Numbered from the stretch's first letter, positions 17,753 through 28,104 are shown. The stretch: DNA of 64,000 nt from Meiothermus sp. (GCA_026004095.1 BPIL01000002.1:163046-227045), one strand, 5' to 3'. Notes: generated from the sequence alone by a model not told the origin. Made by a program: numbers and translations.

Positions 17753-19714
17753 ATGACCGAGACGCCCCCCATTGCCAAAACCGCGATTGATGCCATTCGC
17801 ATGCTGGCGCTGGATGCTGTCGAGCAGGCCAAGTCGGGCCACCCTGGGATGCCGATGGGCATGGCCCCGGCGGCGTATGTGCTGTGGACGGAGTTTTTGA
17901 AGCACAACCCCAAAGACCCCCACTGGCCGGCTCGAGACCGCTTTGTGCTCTCAGCGGGGCATGGTTCGATGCTGCTCTATGCCCTGCTGCACCTGACCGG
18001 CTACGATCTATCCATCGAAGAACTCAAGCGCTTCCGTCAGTGGGGTTCCAAGACCCCCGGGCACCCCGAGTACGGCCACACCCCCGGCGTCGAGGTGACC
18101 ACCGGGCCCCTGGGGCAGGGTATCTCGACTGCCGTTGGGATGGCTATTGCCGAACGCAAGCTGGTGGCTGAGTTTGGCGAAATTGCCGAACACTACACCT
18201 ACGTTATCGCCTCGGACGGCGACCTGATGGAGGGGGTGAGCGCCGAGGCCTCCTCGCTGGCCGGGCACCTGCGGCTGGGCAAGCTGATTGTGCTCTACGA
18301 CGACAACGAGATCTCCATTGACGGCAGCACCGCGCTGGCTTTTACCGAGGATCGCCTTAAGCGCTACGAGGCCTACGGCTGGCACGTGGTGCCGGGGGTG
18401 CACGGGGAAGACCTCGAGGCCATCCGGGCGGCCCTGCGCGAAGCCCAGGCCGACCCCCGCCCCAGCCTGATCTCGGTGCGCTCGATCATCGGCTTTGGCT
18501 CGCCCCTGGCCGGCCACCACAAAGCCCACTCCGACGCCATGGGGCCCGAAAAGGTGGCGGCCACCCGGCAGGCCCTGGGCTGGCCGTATGCGCCTTTTGA
18601 AATCCCGGAGGAGGTGTACGCCCACTACCGGCAGGCCATCGCGCGGGGCCAGCAAGCCCAGGCCGAGTGGCAGGAGAAATTGGAGGCTTTTGCCAAGTCC
18701 CACCCCGAGAAAGCCGCCGAGTTCCAGCGCCGCCTGCGCCGTGCGCTCCCCCTGGGCTGGGAAAGCCACCTCCCCCGCTTTAGCGCCGGGGAGAAGCTGG
18801 CTACCCGCGCGGCCTCGGGTAAGGTGCTGGAAAAACTGGTTCCGGTGCTGCCGGAGCTGGTGGGCGGTTCTGCCGACCTCACCCCCTCCAACAACACCCG
18901 CACCCCCGATATGACCGATTTTGGCCCCGAAAACCCCGGCGGGCGGTACATCCGCTACGGGGTGCGGGAGCATGCCATGGGCGCGGCCATGAACGGCATC
19001 GCCCTGAGCGGTGCGCTGCGCCCGTATGGGGGTACTTTTCTGGTCTTTTCGGACTACATGCGCCCGGCCATCCGTATGGCGGCCCTGATGGGCACCCCCA
19101 CGGTTTTTGTCTTCACCCACGACTCGATAGCGGTGGGGGAGGACGGCCCCACCCACCAGCCCATCGAGCACCTGATGAGCCTGCGGGCCATCCCCAACCT
19201 GTGGGTGGTACGCCCCGCCGACGCCAACGAGACCGCGGCGGCCTGGAAGCTGGCCCTGGCGCGCACCGACGGCCCCACCGCCCTGATCCTGACCCGCCAG
19301 GCGTTGCCGGTGCTGGCGGGGGTGCGCCTCGAGGGGGTGGAGCGCGGGGGTTACATCCTCTCCGAGGTGCCAAACCCCCAGGCGGCCATTGTGGCGACCG
19401 GCTCGGAGGTGGCCCTGGCGCTGGAAGCCCAGCAACTGCTGGCCGAAGAGGGGGTTGCGGTGCGGGTGGTCTCGCTGCCCTGCTGGGAGGCCTTCGAGGC
19501 CCAGCCCGAGGACTACCGCCAGGCCATCCTGCCCAAAAGCCTGCCCACCCTGGCCCTCGAGGCCGGTACGACGCTGGGCTGGGAACGCTACGCCCACAAA
19601 GCGGTGGGGCTCGATCGCTTTGGCGCCAGCGCCCCTTATGCCGATGTGTACAGCAAGCTGGGCTTCACCAAAGAGCGGGTGGCCGCCGAGGTGAAGTCCC
19701 TGCTGGGGGTTTGA
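17753..19714 (+). CDS. tkt: Transketolase
   Basis: 653 residues. It transfers two-carbon units between sugar phosphates in the pentose phosphate and carbon-fixation-type pathways using thiamine diphosphate. The N-terminal [20 protein letters not shown] motif, the thiamine motif DGDLMEG...NEISIDG, and the second-domain segments [14 protein letters not shown] and [20 protein letters not shown] are all in place. I start at the ATG at 17753; a TTG three codons earlier lies inside the presumed -10/start spacer. Confidence 0.97.
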   Translation: MTETPPIAKTAIDAIRMLALDAVEQAKSGHPGMPMGMAPAAYVLWTEFLKHNPKDPHWPARDRFVLSAGHGSMLLYALLHLTGYDLSIEELKRFRQWGSKTPGHPEYGHTPGVEVTTGPLGQGISTAVGMAIAERKLVAEFGEIAEHYTYVIASDGDLMEGVSAEASSLAGHLRLGKLIVLYDDNEISIDGSTALAFTEDRLKRYEAYGWHVVPGVHGEDLEAIRAALREAQADPRPSLISVRSIIGFGSPLAGHHKAHSDAMGPEKVAATRQALGWPYAPFEIPEEVYAHYRQAIARGQQAQAEWQEKLEAFAKSHPEKAAEFQRRLRRALPLGWESHLPRFSAGEKLATRAASGKVLEKLVPVLPELVGGSADLTPSNNTRTPDMTDFGPENPGGRYIRYGVREHAMGAAMNGIALSGALRPYGGTFLVFSDYMRPAIRMAALMGTPTVFVFTHDSIAVGEDGPTHQPIEHLMSLRAIPNLWVVRPADANETAAAWKLALARTDGPTALILTRQALPVLAGVRLEGVERGGYILSEVPNPQAAIVATGSEVALALEAQQLLAEEGVAVRVVSLPCWEAFEAQPEDYRQAILPKSLPTLALEAGTTLGWERYAHKAVGLDRFGASAPYADVYSKLGFTKERVAAEVKSLLGV

Positions 19715-19906
19715 ATGGTTCAGACGGTTCTTTCCAATCTGCCCGCGCTGCTTTTTACCCTGGCCCTGGGGGCCGCGCTGCTGGGTTTGCTGGTCTGGGC
19801 GCTGGCTGTCCAGGGCGCGGCCAGCAAGCGCACGGCGCAGGTTTTATGGGCCCTGGCGGCGGGCTTGGGGCTGGTAGGCCTGATTCGGCTGGTGGTTACA
19901 CCGTGA
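19715..19906 (+). CDS. Small hypothetical two-helix membrane protein
   Basis: 63 residues with two hydrophobic segments (about 7-29 and 42-60) separated by a short basic, Ala-rich turn. Its ATG touches the tkt stop codon and its codon use matches the neighbours, which argues for a real gene co-transcribed with tkt. I recognise no family. Confidence 0.6.
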   Translation: MVQTVLSNLPALLFTLALGAALLGLLVWALAVQGAASKRTAQVLWALAAGLGLVGLIRLVVTP

Positions 19907-19947
19907 GCCGCGGATGGGTTTTGAACTGCAATAGTAGGGTGTGAGCC

Positions 19948-20862
19948 ATGCCCAAGCACGTGGTCAGTGTTTCGATAGGTTCCTCCAGGCGCAACTCTAA
20001 AGCCGAGGTGTATGTGGAGAGCCTGGGGGAGACCTTTGTACTCGAGCGCATCGGCACCGATGGGAGCTGGGAGAAGGCCATCGAGCTGGTAAAGGAACTG
20101 GATGGAAAGGTAGACGCCTTTGGGCTGGGCGGGGCCGACCTCTACGTGTACGCGGGTAGCCGCCGCTATACCTTCCGCGACGTCGCGCGCATGGCCCGGG
20201 CCGCCCGGAAGACCCCCATGCTGGACGGCTCGGGGCTGAAGCACACCCTCGAGCGCAACGCCATCCGGCTGCTCGAGCCACAGATTGGCTGGAAAGACAA
20301 AAAGGTGCTGGTGCCCAGCGCGGTAGACCGCTTTGGGCTGGCCGAAGCACTGGATGCTGCGGGGGCCCAGACGCTCTTTGGCGACCTGATTTTTGGCCTG
20401 GGGGTGCCCATCCCGCTTTACCGCCTCTCGCTGCTGCAAAAAATCGCCTACATTCTGCTGCCCATCATCACCCAGCTTCCCTTCCAGTGGCTTTATCCCA
20501 CCGGTGAAAAACAGGAAAAAGAGGTGCAGGACTGGCGGCAGCGCTACTTCGAGTGGGCCGACGTGGTGGCCGGGGACTGGCACTATATGCGCCGCTTCAT
20601 GCCGCCCAGTATGCAGGGCAAGGTCATCCTGACCAATACCACCACCCCTGAGGACATCGAGTTCATGCGGGCCCGGGGCATCGCCAAGCTGATTACCACC
20701 ACCCCCCGCCTGGCAGGCCGCAGCTTCGGTACCAATGTGATGGAGGCTTTTATTGTGGCGGTGGCCGGCAAGTATCCCCTGAGCGAGGCCGATTACCTCG
20801 AGTACATCGAAAAGCTCAACCTGCGGCCCGAAATCACCGAATTACAGCCCACGCCCGGATGA
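19948..20862 (+). CDS. Conserved protein, sometimes labelled quinate 5-dehydrogenase
   Basis: 304 residues. Homologues in Thermaceae and some Firmicutes are often annotated quinate/shikimate dehydrogenase-like, but I see no AroE signature (no NxTxPxK, no GxGGxxR), so the name is doubtful. Visible features are an N-terminal GSSRRNSKAE segment, FGLGGADLYV, a hydrophobic stretch around residues 163-180, and a C-terminal TTPRLAGRSFGTNVMEAF. Its 3' end overlaps the convergent GH13 gene by 21 bases. A weak TAGGGT lies 7 bases before the ATG. Function unknown. Confidence 0.75.
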   Translation: MPKHVVSVSIGSSRRNSKAEVYVESLGETFVLERIGTDGSWEKAIELVKELDGKVDAFGLGGADLYVYAGSRRYTFRDVARMARAARKTPMLDGSGLKHTLERNAIRLLEPQIGWKDKKVLVPSAVDRFGLAEALDAAGAQTLFGDLIFGLGVPIPLYRLSLLQKIAYILLPIITQLPFQWLYPTGEKQEKEVQDWRQRYFEWADVVAGDWHYMRRFMPPSMQGKVILTNTTTPEDIEFMRARGIAKLITTTPRLAGRSFGTNVMEAFIVAVAGKYPLSEADYLEYIEKLNLRPEITELQPTPG

Positions 20863-23800
20863 CCGCCGGCGCCGCAGGTAGTTTGCCAGGCCTTTCGCAT
20901 CGCCCTTGGCCAGGTAGGATGCCTGTTTAGCCCAGGTGCCCAGGCCGGGGGCCCGCCTTATTCCGGCCTCGGCCAGCGCTGCGCGAAGGGTGCTCTCTTT
21001 GGCTTTGGCAAGCTGGGCGTAGGTGGAGATGCCTGCAGCCTGTAGTGCCGCTGCGATTTTGGGGCCGATGCCCTTGATGCGCTCGAGGTCGTCCTGGGGG
21101 CCCCTGGCCTTGGGCTTGCTTTTGGCAGCGGGTGAGGAAACCTTTGCCGAAGCCTTGCGGGTGGGGCGGGCTTTTTTAGACCGGGGTTTTTGCGCGATGG
21201 CTCGTAGATACCCGTCCACCGTAAAACCCGAGTCCAGCGCGGCCTGCTCGAGCTTTTGCTGCAGGGCTTGCCAGGTTTTGCGCAGATTCACGAGCCGGGC
21301 GGCAGGTTTTCTCTGTGCGATGTACAGGGCCTGCCCCAGCTTCCCCAGGCCCTCGAGCCAGGCCTGATGGGCCTCGCGGTTGAAGTAGACCTGCTCCTCG
21401 AAGCGGTTGACCCCTAAAAAACTTTGCACGGCGGGGTCTTGCAGCAGCCTGGGCATCTGCTGGGGTAGGCGGCTTGGCTTCAGCGCTAGCTCACCCTGGG
21501 CCAGTAGCAGCTGGGTGAGGCCCACCGCACGGCGGGCGGCGGCCTCCTCCAGGCCCAGCTCGCCCAGGGTCTGCTCCAGCACCCGCCCCAGCCGCCACTC
21601 CTCCAGGTGCGCCGGGCTTCCTAGGCCATGGGTAAAGGCCCAGCCCAAAAGCGCGCCGCCGGTCTCCAGCGTGTGGGGGCCGGCCTCGAGCACCCCCGCC
21701 AGACCATCCAGCACCTGCTGTACCGGCAGCAGGGTCGGTTTGCCCTCGGCGTGCGCCTCGATGCCCCTGTACAGCGCCAGAAGCTTCTCCTGCACCTCTT
21801 CCCGCAAAGCCCCGTCCAGCCCGCCCCGGTCGGCCAGCAGCCTGCGGAACAGGGCCGGGCTCACCAGCGCGCGGAAGGGTTGCAGGATGGGCCCCAGCCA
21901 GAGCTCCTGCCGGGCCTCGGCCACGCTGGGAACGCCGCGCCCGGAGAGCATCTGGGCCAGCCGGGCATAGGTGCCGTCGTGGTCGTAGACCTCGCGCCAG
22001 TCCAGGAACACCTTGCGCTGGTAGGGGCCCAGCTCCAGGTAGAGCCCCTGCTCGTGCAGGGCCTGGTTGTTGTGCAGGTGCTCGAGGCCCGTCACCAGGT
22101 CGCGGAAGATGCTAAAGGTGCGGGCGTCGTAGCTGAGCTGCAGACCCTGCCCCAGCCCCACCCGCCGGTTCTCGCGGCCCTGTGCAGTTTTGAAGGGCTG
22201 GGCCACCGACTGCCGCACCCAGATTCGGGTTTCGGCGTTTTTGTTGTGGTACACCACCAAAGCCCGCTCGCTGCCCGCCCGATTGGAGTAAACGAACACA
22301 TCCTCGTTGACTGCGTCGCCGGTCTGGGCATCGTAGAACACGAAATTCTCTACTTCAGCAAATAGGTGGCGCTTTTTGAGCAGGGGGAAGATCTGCTGCT
22401 GGTGGTAGGCGATCAGGCCCTCGTCGGGGGCCTCGTCGTAGTAGGCCCGGCGGTACTCCATGCCGTAGCGTTCGGTGAGCCCCTCCACCTGCCCGTGGCC
22501 CAGCATGGGCAGGCCCGGCAGGGTGGCGCACAGGGTCATCACCCCGAAGTACTTGTCGCCCTTGCCAAACTGCTCGATGGCGGTTTTTTCGTCGGGGTTG
22601 TTGAGGAAGTTAACGAAGCGTTTGAGGATTTCCGGCTCGAACTCGAGCGTATTTTTCACAATCTGCCGGTACTCGGCGTTTTTTTCGTCGCGCAGCATGT
22701 TCATGAAGGCCGAGTTGTAGACCCGGTGCATGCCCAGGGTGCGCACGAAGTAGCCCTCCATCATCCAGAAAGCCTCGGCCAGCAGCAGGGTGTTGGGGAC
22801 CTCCACCGCGACCCGATCCACCACCTCGCGCCAGAACTCCCTGGGCATGGCCCGGTCGAAGTCTTCTTTGCTCATGGCGAAGGCGGCCCGGCTGGGCACC
22901 GAGGCCCCCCAGGGCGAGCCCCCCGGTTCCGGCCACCACAGCCGCTGGATGTGGCGCTTGGCCAGGGTCATGGCCGCGTCGAAGCGGATGATGGGAAACT
23001 GCCGGGCCACGTGCAGGATGGTCTGGATCACCGCCTCGCGCACCTCGGGCAGCAGGTAGTTGAGCTGGGCGGTGTCGTTCCAGGGCATGGCGGTGCCGTC
23101 GTTGCCGTGGTAGATGTAGCGCACCTCGCCGGTCTGCCGATTAACCCATTTGAACACCACCGCCGCGTCGGTCTTGTCGTAGTAGTGGTCTTCCAGGAAG
23201 ATGCCCACCCGCTCGTCGGACGACAGATCCGGCCCGTTGAAGGTGTAGCTGGGGTAGGGCGGGTAGGGAAGCTGGATAAACCAGTCGGGGTGCTCCACCA
23301 CCCAGCGCCCGTCGATGCCCACGTGGTTGGGCACCATGTCCGAGGCCAGGCGGAGGCCATGGCGGGCGGCTTTTTGCCGGAGCACCTCGAGGGCCTCCTC
23401 ACCCCCCAGCTCTTTGGCAATCACATAGTCGTGCAGCGCGTAGGCCGAGGCGATGGCCTCGGGGTTGCCCATTCGCTGCTTGATGCGCGCTGAGGCTTTG
23501 CTGCGCTCCCAAAGCCCAATGAGCCACAGGCCCGTCACCCCCCAGCTTTGCAGAAGGGCCAGCTCCTCCTCGGGAATCTGGTCGAGGGTTCTGATCTCGC
23601 GGCGGTATTTTTTGGAGAGCTGATCCAGCCAGACATAGGTGTTCTTGGCGATCAGGACGCAGCGCGGCATCCAGTCCAGGTCGGGGCTGAAGGCCTCGGG
23701 TTCGGGCTCGGAGAAGAGCCGCCGGATGTCCAGCATCTCACTCTGGCCCCCGCCCCCACCGCCCGGCCCATCAAAGTGAACCGGCGCGGCAAACGAGCGC

Positions 23801-24570
23801 CCCTCCTCGCGGATCACGTCGAGGCCGACCAGCATCCGGTAGTAAAAGCGCCCCAGGCTGCCGCCAAAGCGCTGTAGCAGAAACTCGAGCTGGGCTTCCA
23901 GCGAATGGGGGTGCAGCAGGGCCGGCAGCCGCAGGGTTTTGAAAAGGGAGAGGCCGGTCTGGCCGAAGGCCGGCTGGCCCTCGAAGAAGGTTTCCAGGTT
24001 CTGGATGATGGGCAGATAGGCGGTGGTGCGCTCGAGTTCGTCGTCCTCGAACAATTCAGCCAGCGGACTGAAGGCCGGGTTGGCGTTGGCCATCCACAGC
24101 ATCAGGAGTTCTTCCAGCAGAATCTCCCGGTTGGAGCGGCCCTCGGTGGTATCGGCCAGGTACTCGTCCAGGCCGATCTCGCCCCGGTAGACCCGGATGG
24201 GGGGGAAGAGGGCGGCAAAGACGCGCAGGGTCTGTTCTACCGCATCGGGGCCCAGGTTGCGCTTCAGGGCCGCCAGGGCCTCCTGCATGGCGTGGGGGTG
24301 CGCTTCCAGGTACTGCCGCACGATAAGGTGCAGCAGCTCGTCAATCAGGCCCATGGCGTTGAGCTGGCCGGGGCTCACGGCCTGCTCGGGGTGGCGCAGC
24401 AGGTCGCGCCTGGCATTGATGGCCTCGGCGAAGCGCCGGGCTGCTTCAAAGTCGGCCAGGATGACATTGCCGCTAAGCGAAAACAGCGAAAGATCGAACC
24501 GGTAGTAGTCCCGCGCGCTCTTGGAAACGTGGAACTCAAACGCGCCCGGTTGGGTCTGGTGGCCGCTCAC
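20842..24570 (-). CDS. Large alpha-amylase family (GH13) protein with C-terminal helix-hairpin-helix domain
   Basis: 1242 residues, more than twice a plain amylase. The GH13 barrel lies around residues 330-760, with the catalytic nucleophile D531 (IRFDAAM), acid/base E599 (LLLAEAFW) and third acid D660 (NNPDE), preceded by DMVPNHVG. About 330 residues of unrecognised N-terminal region come first. After the barrel come helical regions, then a Lys/Pro-rich linker (about 1140-1165) and a helix-hairpin-helix domain with RIKGIGPKIAAALQAAGI. The linkage specificity is unknown; the spacing of motifs recalls maltosyltransferase-type members. The GTG start has a good GGGAGG upstream. Confidence 0.85.
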   Translation of the reverse strand: MSGHQTQPGAFEFHVSKSARDYYRFDLSLFSLSGNVILADFEAARRFAEAINARRDLLRHPEQAVSPGQLNAMGLIDELLHLIVRQYLEAHPHAMQEALAALKRNLGPDAVEQTLRVFAALFPPIRVYRGEIGLDEYLADTTEGRSNREILLEELLMLWMANANPAFSPLAELFEDDELERTTAYLPIIQNLETFFEGQPAFGQTGLSLFKTLRLPALLHPHSLEAQLEFLLQRFGGSLGRFYYRMLVGLDVIREEGRSFAAPVHFDGPGGGGGGQSEMLDIRRLFSEPEPEAFSPDLDWMPRCVLIAKNTYVWLDQLSKKYRREIRTLDQIPEEELALLQSWGVTGLWLIGLWERSKASARIKQRMGNPEAIASAYALHDYVIAKELGGEEALEVLRQKAARHGLRLASDMVPNHVGIDGRWVVEHPDWFIQLPYPPYPSYTFNGPDLSSDERVGIFLEDHYYDKTDAAVVFKWVNRQTGEVRYIYHGNDGTAMPWNDTAQLNYLLPEVREAVIQTILHVARQFPIIRFDAAMTLAKRHIQRLWWPEPGGSPWGASVPSRAAFAMSKEDFDRAMPREFWREVVDRVAVEVPNTLLLAEAFWMMEGYFVRTLGMHRVYNSAFMNMLRDEKNAEYRQIVKNTLEFEPEILKRFVNFLNNPDEKTAIEQFGKGDKYFGVMTLCATLPGLPMLGHGQVEGLTERYGMEYRRAYYDEAPDEGLIAYHQQQIFPLLKKRHLFAEVENFVFYDAQTGDAVNEDVFVYSNRAGSERALVVYHNKNAETRIWVRQSVAQPFKTAQGRENRRVGLGQGLQLSYDARTFSIFRDLVTGLEHLHNNQALHEQGLYLELGPYQRKVFLDWREVYDHDGTYARLAQMLSGRGVPSVAEARQELWLGPILQPFRALVSPALFRRLLADRGGLDGALREEVQEKLLALYRGIEAHAEGKPTLLPVQQVLDGLAGVLEAGPHTLETGGALLGWAFTHGLGSPAHLEEWRLGRVLEQTLGELGLEEAAARRAVGLTQLLLAQGELALKPSRLPQQMPRLLQDPAVQSFLGVNRFEEQVYFNREAHQAWLEGLGKLGQALYIAQRKPAARLVNLRKTWQALQQKLEQAALDSGFTVDGYLRAIAQKPRSKKARPTRKASAKVSSPAAKSKPKARGPQDDLERIKGIGPKIAAALQAAGISTYAQLAKAKESTLRAALAEAGIRRAPGLGTWAKQASYLAKGDAKGLANYLRRRRSSGRGL

Positions 24571-24647
24571 AAAGTCCCTCCCTTCCGCCCCAAGTTTATC
24601 GCATCGTCGTGTCAGGGCTTCGCCGCCAGAATCGGGTGGTTTGCCTG

Positions 24648-24653
24648 TAAACT
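24648..24653 (+). promoter_or_regulatory. -10 element of the SRPBCC gene, leaderless geometry
   Basis: TAAACT followed by 6 bases and the ATG at 24660. No ribosome binding site is present. Confidence 0.55.
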
Positions 24654-24659
24654 AACGCT

Positions 24660-25097
24660 ATGCCGGAAGTGATCTCCGAACTCTACATCCCCAAACCCCC
24701 CAAGGAAGTTTATGCCGCTGCGCGTGACCTGGCCGGCCTCAAGCCCTACCTCAAGGACGTGGAGACCCTCGAGGTGCTGGAAGACCATGGCAGCACCTCA
24801 CGCACCCGCTTTGTGGCGGTGGCGATGGGAAAAAAAGTGCAGTGGATTGAGGAGGAGCGCTGGTTTGACGCCGAGCTGCGCAACGAGTTCGACAGCAAAG
24901 AGGGCGATTTCGATGTCTACCGGGGCTCCTGGACCTTCCTGCCCGAGGGGGAGGGCACCCGGGCGGTGCTGAAGCTCGAGTACGAACTCAACATCCCCAT
25001 TTTTGGGGGATTGCTGCAAAAACTGGTCAAAAAACTCATGCAGGAAAACGTCGACGATCTATTGCGCGGCCTCAAGGAGCGCTGCACCGCGGCTTGA
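24660..25097 (+). CDS. SRPBCC (START-like) domain protein
   Basis: 145 residues forming a single SRPBCC/polyketide-cyclase-like fold: an opening strand EVISELYIPKPPKEVYAAA, a central WIEEERW strand, and a long C-terminal helix after FGGLLQKLVKKLMQENVDDLLRGLKERC. Such proteins bind hydrophobic ligands in a deep cavity; no ligand can be predicted. It is transcribed divergently from the GH13 gene and lies upstream of cysS. Confidence 0.85.
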   Translation: MPEVISELYIPKPPKEVYAAARDLAGLKPYLKDVETLEVLEDHGSTSRTRFVAVAMGKKVQWIEEERWFDAELRNEFDSKEGDFDVYRGSWTFLPEGEGTRAVLKLEYELNIPIFGGLLQKLVKKLMQENVDDLLRGLKERCTAA

Positions 25098-25102
25098 GGT
25101 GC

Positions 25103-25108
25103 TATACT
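25103..25108 (+). promoter_or_regulatory. -10 element of the cysS leader
   Basis: TATACT exactly 6 bases before the ATG of a 7-codon frame, the same geometry seen at many first genes here. No clear -35 is visible. Confidence 0.55.
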
Positions 25109-25114
25109 CCGGTT

Positions 25115-25138
25115 ATGTACTTCGCCCTGCGATGTTAA
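25115..25138 (+). CDS. Putative cysteine-containing leader peptide of cysS
   Basis: Seven residues, MYFALRC, then TAA; the last sense codon is TGT (Cys). It lies between a TATACT element (25103-25108) and an intrinsic-type hairpin (25151-25197), about 100 bases before cysS. The position, leaderless geometry and Cys codon suggest a leader peptide whose translation senses charged tRNA-Cys. This is inference; a 7-codon frame can arise by chance. Confidence 0.45.
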   Translation: MYFALRC

Positions 25139-25150
25139 GCTGAGCGATCC

Positions 25151-25197
25151 CGCCGGGGTCATGGTGTGCTGTACGCCACCAGCCCGGCGTTTTTCTT
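25151..25197 (+). terminator. Intrinsic terminator or attenuator in the cysS leader
   Basis: CGCCGGG (25151-25157) pairs with CCCGGCG (25183-25189), with an inner TGGTG/CACCA stem (25162-25166 with 25177-25181), followed by TTTTTCTT. A competing hairpin, GATCCC/GGGGTC (25146-25160), would sequester the 5' arm. It lies between the leader peptide and cysS, so it is either an attenuator or the terminator of the SRPBCC gene. Confidence 0.75.
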
Positions 25198-25241
25198 AGG
25201 CTAGCTTGTAGCAAACTACCGCTCGCTAATAGGAGATTCGG

Positions 25242-26687
<1,446 letters not shown>

Positions 26688-26690
26688 AGC

Positions 26691-26720
26691 GAAAAGGCCC
26701 CGCCTACGCGGGGCCTTTTC
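26691..26720. terminator. Bidirectional terminator between cysS and the YugP-like gene
   Basis: A perfect 13-base-pair stem (26691-26703 with 26708-26720) with a CTAC loop. It has A-runs on one arm and T-runs on the other, so it works in both directions. It separates convergent genes. Confidence 0.92.
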
Positions 26721-26732
26721 GTCTGGAGCAGC

Positions 26733-27407
26733 TTACTCGCGCTGCGAGGTCATGATCGCTACGTAGTGCAAAATGGTAGCCAGCGAGTTGGCTAGAGCCG
26801 CCACGTAGGTCATGGCCGCCGCCGTCAGAACGGCCCGGGCGCCGTCCATCTCGCTTTTGTCGAGGAAGTTCATCTTTTTGAGGATGTTCAGGGCCCGGTT
26901 GGAGGCGTCGAACTCCACCGGCAGGGTTACGAGCTGGAACAGCGCGGCCGCTGCAAAGAGCCAGATGCCAATGTTCATCAGCCCAGTTGCGCCCATGAAC
27001 ATACCCAGAATGAAAATCCAGGGGCCAAACATGCTGCCGATATTGGCAACCGGCAGGATGCTGTGCCGCACCCGCAACCAGGCGTAGCTTTTGGCGTCCT
27101 GGATAGCATGCCCCACCTCGTGGGCGGCCACGGCCAGCGCCGCCGCTGAAGGCGAGTGAAAGTTGGGCTCCGACAGACGCACAGCCTTGGCGATGGGGTC
27201 GTAGTGGTCGGTCAGGGCCCCTGGTACCATCTCGACCCGAACGTTATGCAGGCCGTAAGCATCCAGGATGGCGCGGGCTACCTGTTCTCCCGTCACCCCC
27301 CGGCTGTTGGCGACCCGGCTATAACGGGCATAGGTGCGCTGGAGCCAGAACTGTATGAACAGCGTGGCTACAAAAACCGCAATCATCAGTACGAACGTTA
27401 TGGTCAT
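26733..27407 (-). CDS. YugP-like neutral zinc metallopeptidase
   Basis: 224 residues. An N-terminal membrane helix, a cytoplasm- or membrane-facing HEVGH zinc motif (around residues 96-100, within AAHEVGHAIQDAKSY), and two to three further membrane helices match the YugP (DUF2268-like Zn_peptidase_2) family. Known members are inner-membrane metallopeptidases of uncertain substrate. GGAGGGG lies just before the ATG. It lies downstream of spoVS on the same strand, 127 bases away. Confidence 0.9.
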   Translation of the reverse strand: MTITFVLMIAVFVATLFIQFWLQRTYARYSRVANSRGVTGEQVARAILDAYGLHNVRVEMVPGALTDHYDPIAKAVRLSEPNFHSPSAAALAVAAHEVGHAIQDAKSYAWLRVRHSILPVANIGSMFGPWIFILGMFMGATGLMNIGIWLFAAAALFQLVTLPVEFDASNRALNILKKMNFLDKSEMDGARAVLTAAAMTYVAALANSLATILHYVAIMTSQRE

Positions 27408-27534
27408 TCTCCCCTCCTACACGTACAAGGTATCAGATTCCCTGTGGGCTCTCTGAGTCTTGGGTTACTTGCAGGCAGCCCACTACCAGAATCCGCCCCA
27501 CCAACCGGTTGGAAGGCTGGATTTGCTGGCTGGG

Positions 27535-27807
27535 CTATGGTTGCAAAGGCTGGCTGCGTACGGTGAAGCGAAGTGCGGTGCGCTCTTCGCTCTCGAGCTC
27601 TAGCTTAACAAAAGCCGGTTTTACTATCAAATCGAGGTTATCGGGGGCGATGTAACCCCTGGCAATTGCAATGGCCTTGACCGCCTGGTTAACCGCCTCG
27701 GGGCCGATGGCCTGCACCTCAACCTCACTCTGGGAGCGCAACAGCGCAGCTATCGCGCCGGCCACAGCGTTGGGACGTGACTTGCCGGACACACGCAGCG
27801 TTTCCAC
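27535..27807 (-). CDS. SpoVS-family protein
   Basis: 90 residues, near full identity of pattern to the stage V sporulation protein S family: ETLRVSGKSRPNAVAGAIAA, then VQAIGPEAVNQAVKAIAIARGY. SpoVS is an Alba-like small protein, required for spore coat and core assembly in Bacillus but widespread in non-sporulating thermophiles, where its function is unknown. I chose the GTG at 27807 because AGGAGG lies a few bases upstream and it matches the family N-terminus. A canonical promoter lies about 125 bases upstream. Confidence 0.93.
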   Translation of the reverse strand: METLRVSGKSRPNAVAGAIAALLRSQSEVEVQAIGPEAVNQAVKAIAIARGYIAPDNLDLIVKPAFVKLELESEERTALRFTVRSQPLQP

Positions 27808-27892
27808 AAAACCTCCTAGTACACCGTCCACACGATTCAGGTAGGTACCTTTATTCAAATATACGCAGGCTGCTGACTGTGCTCCATGCTCG

Positions 27893-27922
27893 GCGCCACT
27901 TTTTCGGCTATACCACTGGCGC
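27893..27922 (-). other. Stem-loop in the spoVS leader
   Basis: GCGCCA (27893-27898) and TGGCGC (27917-27922) can pair across an 18-base loop, just downstream of the predicted spoVS transcription start. It may affect mRNA stability. Confidence 0.35.
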
Positions 27923-27937
27923 TATTGGCCTACTTGC

Positions 27938-27967
27938 ATTGTAGAAGTAAAGGTGTTGCGATGTCAA
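27938..27967 (-). promoter_or_regulatory. Sigma70-type promoter of spoVS
   Basis: On the leftward strand, a perfect TTGACA (27962-27967), 18 bases, then TACAAT (27938-27943). Predicted transcription start is near 27931. Confidence 0.8.
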
Positions 27968-28046
27968 GAAAATACGTCCTTATTGGGATTTATTGAGGGG
28001 TTGGCGCGACATGTAAAATGGAGGGGTTACCACACCGCCTCTTGTA

Positions 28047-28075
28047 TTGACGCAAGCAAGGGGGATTCGTATACT
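28047..28075 (+). promoter_or_regulatory. Sigma70-type promoter of gltB
   Basis: TTGACG (28047-28052), 17 bases, then TATACT (28070-28075). Predicted start is near 28082, giving a leader of about 63 bases. Confidence 0.85.
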
Positions 28076-28084
28076 GCTTCAAAT

Positions 28085-28104
28085 CTTCGCATAAGTTTGC
28101 GAAG
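28085..28104. promoter_or_regulatory. Perfect inverted repeat at the predicted gltB transcription start
   Basis: CTTCGCA (28085-28091) and TGCGAAG (28098-28104) flank TAAGTT. It begins 3 bases after the predicted start site. It is either a DNA operator or a 5' RNA hairpin that protects or regulates the message. Confidence 0.5.

Noticed and set aside
18008..19597. A 529-codon open frame opposite tkt
   Set aside because: It mirrors the transketolase gene codon by codon, as expected in GC-rich DNA, and has no family likeness. The same applies to long opposite-strand frames over pnp, the GH13 gene and gltB.
25098..25241. T-box riboswitch upstream of cysS
   Set aside because: I find no T-box consensus or specifier loop, although a terminator is present. 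The leader peptide model fits better.
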